Part shown: positions 58,666-64,000 of the stretch, piece after piece
Numbering within the stretch: position 1 is the stretch's first letter
Layout of the letters: each line of letters begins with the position of its first letter
Assembly: GCF_030291135.1 (NCBI RefSeq)
Contig: NZ_CP127409.1
Location: 806,001 to 870,000, forward strand
Source: Rhodanobacter thiooxydans
GTDB lineage: Bacteria > Pseudomonadota > Gammaproteobacteria > Xanthomonadales > Rhodanobacteraceae
Direction of reading: 5' to 3'
Length of the DNA: 64,000 nucleotides
Position numbers and translations under genes: made by a program
The notes under the pieces: generated by a model
The model's input: only the letters and a program-made list of their open reading frames with translations
What the model was told of the DNA's origin: nothing
Database searches by the model: none

Positions 58666-60603
58666 ATGAACAACCTCGATGACGCCGAGTCCGACGACAT
58701 CGGCGCCTTGCTCGGTGCCGACGGCCCGTTCGCCCGCGAGCTGCCGAATTTCGCGCCGCGGCTCGCCCAGCAGGTGATGGCGCGGGCCGTGCAGCAGGCC
58801 ATCGCCGGACGCGACACGCTGGTCGCCGAGGCCGGCACCGGCACCGGCAAGACCTACGCCTACCTGGTGCCGGCGCTGCTGTCGGGTGAGCGGGTGATCA
58901 TCTCCACCGGCACCAAGGCGCTGCAGGACCAGCTGTATTTCCGCGACCTGCCGAAGGTGCGTTCAGTGCTCGGCGCGCGGCTGAAAACGGCGCTGCTGAA
59001 AGGCCGCGCGAACTACCTGTGCCTGTACCGGTTCGAGCAGACCGTGCGCGACGGCGGCGGTCTCGCCCCGGCGCAGGCGGCGCAGCTGGCCACGATCCGC
59101 GCGTGGTCCGCGCGCACCCGCCGCGGCGACCGCATGGAACTGGCCGAGGTGCCGGAGGAATCGCCGCTGTGGCCGCGGGTCACCTCCACCGCGGAGAACT
59201 GCCTCGGCGTGGAGTGTCCGTTCTACGAGGACTGCCACGTATTCAAGGCGCGCCGCGAAGCGATGGAGGCCGACGTGGTGGTGGTCAATCATCACTTGCT
59301 GTTCGCCGATCTCGCCTTGAAGCAGGAAGGCTTCGGCGAAATCCTGCCCGGCGCTGCCGCCTTCATCCTTGACGAGGCGCACCAGATCCCCGAGCTGGCC
59401 GGCCAGTTCTTTTCGCAGAGCCTCAGCGCGCGCCAGCTGACCGACCTGGCGCAGGACGCCTTGGCCGAATGCAGCGGCATCACCGGCGCGATCGGCCTGC
59501 TGCTGGAGCCGATCGAAGCGCTGCAGGACGCGCTGCGCAAGCTGCGCCTGGCGCTGGAGTCGCTGCCCTTGCGCGGTGCCTTCGCGCTGCTGGAAGATCG
59601 CGCCGAGGTGCGCGCGGCGCTACACGACCTGGGCGAACTGCTGGCCACGCTGGCCGAACTGCTCGCCTCGCAGGCTGAGCGCTCGCGTGGCTTCGCCAAC
59701 CTGCATGAGCGCGCCGGGCTGTTCGCCGAACGGCTGCAGCGCATCGTCGAAACGCACGGCGACCAGGACGTGCGCTGGTACGAAACCTTCCCGCGCGGCT
59801 TCGCGCTGTACGCCACACCGCTGGATCTGGCCGCACCGATGCGTGGCTTGCGAGAGCGCACCCAGGCGGCCTGGATCCACACCTCGGCCACGCTGTCGGT
59901 GGCCGGCAACTTCGACCACTTCGCGCGCCAGCTCGGCCTGGATGAGCCGCAGACGCTGAGCCTGGAAAGCCCGTTCGATTACGCCCGCCAGGCGCTGTGC
60001 TACCTGCCGTCGGGCCTCCCCGAACCGAACGCGCGCGACTACACCGAGCAGGTGATTGACGCCGTGCTGCCGGTGCTGCAGGCCTCCAGCGGCCGCGCCT
60101 TCCTGCTGTTCACCTCGCATCGCGCCCTGCGCCGCGCCGCCGAGCTGCTGCAGGACAAGGTGCCGTGGCCGCTGTTCGTGCAGGGCACGGCACCGCGTCC
60201 AAGACTGCTGGAAGAGTTCCGCGCCAGCGGCCACGGCGTGCTGCTTGGCGCAGCCAGTTTCTGGGAAGGCGTTGACGTGGTCGGCGAGGCGCTCAGCGTG
60301 GTGGTGATCGACAAGCTGCCGTTCGCCGCGCCCGACGATCCGGTGCTGATGGCGCGCCTCGCGGCGTTGGAACAATCCGGCATCAACCCGTTCATGGGCT
60401 GGCAGGTGCCCAGCGCGGTGATCGCGCTGAAGCAGGGCGCCGGCCGCCTGATCCGCAGCGTGCACGACCGCGGTGTGCTGGTGCTGTGCGACCCGCGCCT
60501 CACCAGCAAGGGTTACGGCAAACTGTTCCTCGCCAGCCTGCCGCCGATGCCGCGCACCCGCGAACTGGTCGATGTGCAGGTGTTCTTCAGCGTTGACCCA
60601 TAG
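58666..60603 (+). CDS. yoaA: DinG-family ATP-dependent DNA helicase YoaA
   Basis: The 645-residue superfamily 2 helicase has AEAGTGTGKTYAY (P-loop 56-63), LDEAHQ (DEAH), four cysteines (NYLC and ENCLGVECPFYEDC) for the XPD-like [4Fe-4S] cluster, IHTSATL, GAASFWEGVDVVG and KQGAGRLIRS. YoaA unwinds damaged forked DNA together with HolC of the polymerase III clamp loader in E. coli. The ATG at 58666 is preceded by TACTT at about 58656-58660, so transcription may start close to the gene. Length is normal. Confidence 0.9.
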   Translation: MNNLDDAESDDIGALLGADGPFARELPNFAPRLAQQVMARAVQQAIAGRDTLVAEAGTGTGKTYAYLVPALLSGERVIISTGTKALQDQLYFRDLPKVRSVLGARLKTALLKGRANYLCLYRFEQTVRDGGGLAPAQAAQLATIRAWSARTRRGDRMELAEVPEESPLWPRVTSTAENCLGVECPFYEDCHVFKARREAMEADVVVVNHHLLFADLALKQEGFGEILPGAAAFILDEAHQIPELAGQFFSQSLSARQLTDLAQDALAECSGITGAIGLLLEPIEALQDALRKLRLALESLPLRGAFALLEDRAEVRAALHDLGELLATLAELLASQAERSRGFANLHERAGLFAERLQRIVETHGDQDVRWYETFPRGFALYATPLDLAAPMRGLRERTQAAWIHTSATLSVAGNFDHFARQLGLDEPQTLSLESPFDYARQALCYLPSGLPEPNARDYTEQVIDAVLPVLQASSGRAFLLFTSHRALRRAAELLQDKVPWPLFVQGTAPRPRLLEEFRASGHGVLLGAASFWEGVDVVGEALSVVVIDKLPFAAPDDPVLMARLAALEQSGINPFMGWQVPSAVIALKQGAGRLIRSVHDRGVLVLCDPRLTSKGYGKLFLASLPPMPRTRELVDVQVFFSVDP

Positions 60604-60660
60604 GCCGCACCCTTCACCACTAACCGTTCGCCCTGAGCGTGGCGCAGCGAAGTCGAAACG

Positions 60661-60879
60661 CTGTGGTCGCCGTTCGCGGCCGACACCGACTGCTTCGGGC
60701 CCGGTCCGCAAGCATGCAGGATCAACTTCCGCGTTGACGACCTCGACGCGCTGCTGGCGCAACTGCACGATGCCGGCGTCGCGGTGGACGAGCGCATCGA
60801 GCAAAGCGAGTTCGGCCGCTTCGGCTGGATCACGGACCCCGAGGACACGCGCGTCGAGCCGTGGCAATCGCCCCGATAA
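60661..60879 (+). pseudogene. VOC/glyoxalase family fragment (C-terminal part)
   Basis: The frame reads LWSPFAADTDCFGPGPQ ... INFRVDDLDALLAQLHDAGVAVDERIEQSEFGRFGWITDPEDTRVEPWQ and stops at TAA 60877-60879. That is the C-terminal half of a VOC (glyoxalase-like) protein; the N-terminal half and a start codon are missing. Upstream sits CCCTGAGCGTGGCGCAGCGAAGTCGAAACG, a common intergenic repeat, so the loss may be insertion- or recombination-driven. Confidence 0.7.
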
Positions 60880-60906
60880 CCATTCGTTTTCTGTCGCAGC
60901 GGAGCC

Positions 60907-61150
60907 ATGCCATGAGCGCTACAGCGGCGCCCACGTTCTCGACGTCCTCGAACACCGCATTCCCGATCCCGCCGAACACGACTGGATAACCCGCGACTTC
61001 CATGGCCGCGAGCTCGGCACCGATACCTGCCTGCTCACCTGCACCCTGGAACAGGGCGAACGCGTGAGCCGCCGCAGCACGATCTGGCGGCGTCGGGCGG
61101 ATGATTGGGTGATCCTGTTTCACCAGGGGACGCTGGTGGCCGTATCCTGA
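60907..61150 (+). pseudogene. DUF4440 (NTF2-like) fragment
   Basis: The frame gives HERYSGAHVLDVLEHRIPDPAEHDWITRDFHGRELG, then LLTCTLEQGERVSRRSTIWRRRADDWVILFHQGTLV to the stop. That is the C-terminal half of a DUF4440 protein; the usual N-terminal helices are absent and no start is found. No Shine-Dalgarno is present. Confidence 0.55.
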
Positions 61151-61234
61151 ACTGGCAACCCGTACCTGTCCGCGAACGCGAAGCCAGTCTTCGGTCGCCC
61201 CACGTTTCCTGTCCAAGCGAAGGAGTTGCTGTCG

Positions 61235-62353
61235 ATGATCTGCAAGCCTCACGTTGCATGGCTGTTCCTGACGGTCCTCGCCCTGGGTCCGGGGATGGCG
61301 TCCGCGCACGATGCCGACCCCGAGAGCAAGGCGACCTCCACCGCCACGGTGGACACCGGCGTGCTGGACGGTGCGCCGTACCGGGTGGACATCCCCGCGC
61401 ACTGGAATGGCGAACTGGTCATGCAGTTGCACGGCTTCGAGCCGATCGGCACGCCACGCCCCACGCCAAAGCCGCTGGGCGACGAGGCGTCACCGTTTCT
61501 CGCGGCCGGCTACGCGCTGGCGCAGAGCAGCTATGCCACGCAGGGCTGGGCGGTGGATGACGCGCTGCGCGACAACGAACGCCTGCGTGCATGGTTCGTA
61601 CAGAGGCACGGCCAGCCCCGGCATACCTACGTCGTGGGTTTCTCGATGGGCGGCTATGTCGTGCTGACCAGCCTGGAGCATCACGGCCAGCACTACGACG
61701 GCGGGCTGTCGCTGTGTGGTGCCAACGTGCCCGGCACGCGCGTGTTCGACGACGTGCTGACCTCCGTCGTCGCGTTCGACTACTTCTTTCCCCACGCGAC
61801 CGGATTGCCGCCGGGTGGCCTCGCCGATCCTGCCGCACCCGCGCTGGGCCAGGTGGAGGTGATGCACGCGGTGGATGCTGTGCTGAAGACCAACGAACAC
61901 GCCGCGCAGCTCCTGGCCGCGCACCTGCATGTATCGCGCGCACGCCTGGCCGGTGCCATCGGCGTGCATTACCTGGTGCTGCACCAGATGCAGCAACGCG
62001 CCAAGGGCATGCCGGTCGATAATCGCACGACGGTGTATGCCGGCTTCGGTGACGATGCGGCATTCAATCGCGGCGTGCACCGCTACGCCGGCGACCCGCA
62101 GGCCATGCGCTACCTGGCAACGGCCACCTCGCTCAGCGGCAAGATCCACAAGCCACTGGTGCTGCAGTACAACCACGATGACTTTCTCATCCCCGTGCGC
62201 TACCAGTCGGTGTATCCGGCCATGGTGCAGTCCGCGCACGGCCGCGCGCCGACCGTGCTGCCGTCGGTCGGCGAAGGCCATTGCGGATTTGCCCCGGAGC
62301 AGATCATGCAGGCATTCCAGGTTCTGACCCGCGAGGTCAATGGCGGACACTGA
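61235..62353 (+). CDS. Secreted alpha/beta hydrolase
   Basis: The 372-residue protein has a signal peptide (MICKPHVAWLFLTVLALGPGMASA) and an alpha/beta hydrolase domain: LVMQLHGFEP (oxyanion region), VVGFSMGGYVVL with S137 as the nucleophile, NHDDFLIPVRYQ with the likely acidic residue, and VGEGHCGF with the histidine. It is related to the secreted prolyl-oligopeptidase/esterase type without a known substrate. AAGGAG at 61220-61225, nine bases before ATG 61235, decides the start. It stands between the VOC remnants. Confidence 0.8.
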   Translation: MICKPHVAWLFLTVLALGPGMASAHDADPESKATSTATVDTGVLDGAPYRVDIPAHWNGELVMQLHGFEPIGTPRPTPKPLGDEASPFLAAGYALAQSSYATQGWAVDDALRDNERLRAWFVQRHGQPRHTYVVGFSMGGYVVLTSLEHHGQHYDGGLSLCGANVPGTRVFDDVLTSVVAFDYFFPHATGLPPGGLADPAAPALGQVEVMHAVDAVLKTNEHAAQLLAAHLHVSRARLAGAIGVHYLVLHQMQQRAKGMPVDNRTTVYAGFGDDAAFNRGVHRYAGDPQAMRYLATATSLSGKIHKPLVLQYNHDDFLIPVRYQSVYPAMVQSAHGRAPTVLPSVGEGHCGFAPEQIMQAFQVLTREVNGGH

Positions 62354-62457
62354 CCCACTGGATGAAGACGACCTCGCGCGAGTGGGCGGAGTCGGCAAGT
62401 TGGGAACGGGGGCCGCCATGGGTTGCGGCTGGGGCGGGAGCGCTGGCCCTGCAGCGC

Positions 62458-62553
62458 CCCGGCCACACGCTGTGGTCACCGTTTGCGGCCGACACCGACT
62501 GCTTCGGCCCTGGCCCGCAATCGTACATGGTCAACTTCCGCGTCGACGACCTC
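62458..62553 (+). pseudogene. Second VOC/glyoxalase fragment
   Basis: PGHTLWSPFAADTDCFGPGPQ ... MVNFRVDDL repeats 28 residues of the fragment at 60661 and then breaks off. The nucleotide match is good but not perfect, suggesting two old copies of related genes. It directly follows the hydrolase gene and precedes the dmeF stop. Confidence 0.65.
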
Positions 62554-62595
62554 GTGGTGGCTTGCTCCCGCCTCCGGGCCCCGTTCTGGCGGGGC

Positions 62596-63543
62596 TCAAG
62601 CCACCGCGATCTCGACCGTCACGTGCACCAGCTCTTCGTGGATGGCCAGTTGCCGGCGGACTTCCTCGGCGCTGATGGCGGTCGTGGCCACCAGCCCGAG
62701 GATGCAGGCGTAGCTGTCGCGGCCGACGCGCCAGACATGCAGGTCGCTGACGGCTGCCGCCGAAAAATGCTCTTTCACCACGTCGCGGATTTCCTCGACC
62801 ACCGGCTGGTCCATCTCGGCGTCCAGCAGGATCTTGCCGGACTCGCGCAACAGGCCGATGGCCCAGCGCGCCACCAGGATCGAACCCACGATGCCCATCA
62901 CCGGATCGAGCCAGGCGGCGCCGTAAAGCTTGCCGCCGACCAGCGCGACGATGGCAAGCACCGAGGTGGCCGCGTCCGCGATGACGTGCAGGTAGGCTGC
63001 GCGCAGGTTCACGTCGTGGTGATGATGGTGGCCGTCATGCGCGTGGTGGTCATGCCCATGGTCGTGTCCATGCGCGTGCCCGTGATGGTGTTCTCCCTTC
63101 AGCAGCCACGCGCACAGCAGGTTGACGCCCAGGCCGAGCACCGCGATCAGGATCGCATCGTCGTAATGGATCGCGGCGGGCACGAACAGCCGTTCCAGCG
63201 ATTGCACCATCATCAGTGCGGCAACCACGGCCAGCAGCAGGGCGCTGCTGTAGCCGCCGAGTATCTCGATCTTCCACGTGCCGAAGGCGAAGCGACCATC
63301 CTTCGCATAGCGCCGGGCCAGCACGTAGGCCATCACGGACAGCCCCATCGCCAGCGCGTGCGAACTCATGTGCCAGCCGTCGGCCAGCAGGGCCATCGAG
63401 TTCAGCCAGTAACCGCCGGTGATCTCCACCACCATCATCGCCGCCGTGATGAACACCACGTGCCGGGTGTTGCGCTCCGCCTTCGCGTCGACGTGGTTGA
63501 ACTGGTGGCTGTGCGTGAATGCGGAGACGTCGGGGGCGGGCAT
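62596..63543 (-). CDS. dmeF: Cation diffusion facilitator DmeF
   Basis: The 315-residue transporter has six transmembrane segments with the CDF metal-site pattern: SMALLADGWHMSSHALAMG in helix 2 and AAYLHVIADAATSVLAIV in helix 5, each with paired His/Asp. Between helices 4 and 5 is a long histidine-rich loop (HHGHAHGHDHGHDHHAHDG). DmeF exports Co2+/Ni2+ from the cytoplasm with proton antiport in Cupriavidus and Rhizobium. ATG 63543; divergent from dmeR across a 55-base gap that holds the palindromic operator. Very likely controlled by it. Confidence 0.92.
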   Translation of the reverse strand: MPAPDVSAFTHSHQFNHVDAKAERNTRHVVFITAAMMVVEITGGYWLNSMALLADGWHMSSHALAMGLSVMAYVLARRYAKDGRFAFGTWKIEILGGYSSALLLAVVAALMMVQSLERLFVPAAIHYDDAILIAVLGLGVNLLCAWLLKGEHHHGHAHGHDHGHDHHAHDGHHHHHDVNLRAAYLHVIADAATSVLAIVALVGGKLYGAAWLDPVMGIVGSILVARWAIGLLRESGKILLDAEMDQPVVEEIRDVVKEHFSAAAVSDLHVWRVGRDSYACILGLVATTAISAEEVRRQLAIHEELVHVTVEIAVA

Positions 63544-63560
63544 GGTTCGTTCTCTGGCGA

Positions 63561-63579
63561 TATACTCCCCCATAGTATA
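63561..63579. promoter_or_regulatory. DmeR/RcnR-type operator between dmeF and dmeR
   Basis: TATACT-CCCCCAT-AGTATA is a perfect 6-bp inverted repeat around a C-rich core, matching the TACT-G/C-tract-AGTA pattern of RcnR and the DmeR sites. It lies 17 bases from the dmeF start and 19 from the dmeR start, so it can repress both. Confidence 0.85.
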
Positions 63580-63598
63580 CGAGCGAAGGACGATCGCC

Positions 63599-63868
63599 AT
63601 GTCCCACATCCAGGAAGACCGCAAGAAACTGGTCGCCCGGGTCCGCCGCATCGGCGGCCAGGTGGCTTCGCTCGAACGCGCCATCGCAGGCGACGGGGAG
63701 TGCGGTGCGGTACTGCAGCAGCTGGCCGCCGTGCGCGGCGCAGTGAACGGGCTGATCTTGCAGGTGATGGAGGGACACCTGCGTTCCCATGTGGCCGGTA
63801 GCGGAAACGCCAAGCAGCAGGACGAATTGTTGCCGGTGCTGGCGGTGCTGCGCAGCTACCTCAAGTAG
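63599..63868 (+). CDS. dmeR: CsoR/RcnR-family metal-sensing repressor DmeR
   Basis: The 89-residue all-helical protein has the RcnR metal-ligand set: H3, C35, H60 and H64 (MSHIQ, GECGAVLQ, VMEGHLRSH). This His-Cys-His-His pattern senses Ni2+/Co2+ and differs from Cu-sensing CsoR (Cys-His-Cys). Basic first helix RKKLVARVRRIGGQVASLERAI would contact DNA. ATG 63599; the neighbouring dmeF and the operator identify it as DmeR. Confidence 0.9.
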   Translation: MSHIQEDRKKLVARVRRIGGQVASLERAIAGDGECGAVLQQLAAVRGAVNGLILQVMEGHLRSHVAGSGNAKQQDELLPVLAVLRSYLK

Positions 63869-63879
63869 CGAAGAACGGG

Positions 63880-63895
63880 CTCCTGGGGGAGTTTT
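63880..63895 (+). terminator. Short terminator after dmeR
   Basis: CTCC-TGGG-GGAG with TTTT after it, 11 bases past the dmeR stop. The stem is only 4 bp, so it is weak. The rest of the window end (63896-64000) holds nothing I can support. Confidence 0.5.
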
Positions 63896-64000
63896 GACGC
63901 CATCCTGGAAAAGTTCACACAGTCTCCTGTCTTGAGTGAGTGATCGTGTTCCATCAGGGGGCGCTGTGGGGAGCCGCGAGGCTGCACCTGACTAGCCGTT

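Noticed and set aside
63599..63868. FrmR (formaldehyde) or CsoR (copper) identity for the small regulator
   Set aside because: The H3/C35/H60/H64 set and the dmeF neighbour fit RcnR/DmeR better; copper CsoR would need a second Cys in place of H64.
1..64000. CRISPR array, tRNA, rRNA or complete insertion sequence
   Set aside because: No regularly spaced identical repeats, tRNA cloverleaf sequence, rRNA signature or transposase motif was seen on reading through the window.

Overview
The window is high-GC chromosomal DNA from a gammaproteobacterium of the Xanthomonadales/Lysobacterales, most likely Rhodanobacteraceae (Rhodanobacter or Dyella type). Three markers support this: the MurL-MurD2 pair that makes UDP-MurNAc-L-Ala-D-Glu without a classical MurD step, a fused aspartate kinase/diaminopimelate decarboxylase, and a SapC-family protein. 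Most of the window is housekeeping sequence. I saw no rRNA or tRNA gene, CRISPR array, prophage or complete insertion sequence.

Layout. 0-12 kb: partial SapC, GNAT acetyltransferase, RNB-domain nuclease, a broken NADH dehydrogenase, two secreted hydrolases, an acyl-CoA dehydrogenase with a lipoprotein, a SET-domain protein and an EF-G paralogue. 12-18 kb: two tandem proline-rich TonB-like envelope proteins sharing an unrecognised C-terminal domain, then what looks like an integron gene cassette (attC-like site, membrane-protein ORF, eroded second attC), then a secreted protein of unknown function. 18-23 kb: a molybdenum hydroxylase pair lacking key cofactor and catalytic residues, a frameshifted APC permease and a PhzF-like protein. 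23-31 kb: class I fumarase, a repeat-rich gap, lysine biosynthesis and MurL/MurD2. 31-45 kb: a secreted esterase, an AbrB/Doc toxin-antitoxin pair, an M13 peptidase, TamB/TamA, a GH17-GT2 glucan synthase-like fusion and Dps. 45-58 kb: HrpA (carrying an in-frame repeat insertion), RelA, a TPR protein, a nucleotide-sugar-epimerase-like protein, penicillin-binding protein 1B, a lipoprotein, MAPEG and a redoxin. 58-64 kb: YoaA/DinG helicase, a decayed stretch with two VOC fragments and a DUF4440 fragment, a secreted hydrolase, and the divergent DmeR/DmeF metal regulator and exporter with a clear palindromic operator.

Connections between genes. Envelope functions dominate: MurL/MurD2 and PBP1B build peptidoglycan, TamA/TamB serve outer-membrane biogenesis, and GH17-GT2 probably makes a periplasmic or extracellular glucan. 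RelA and Dps are stress genes. A GC-rich hairpin repeat family recurs between genes (about 4.4, 25.1-25.5 and 39.6 kb) and once inside hrpA.

The items most worth following up are the molybdenum hydroxylase with both subunits missing canonical residues, the integron-like cassette without a visible integrase, the paired TonB-like proteins, the in-frame repeat in hrpA and the GH17-GT2 fusion. All calls come from reading the sequence and recalled family motifs; no database search was run.
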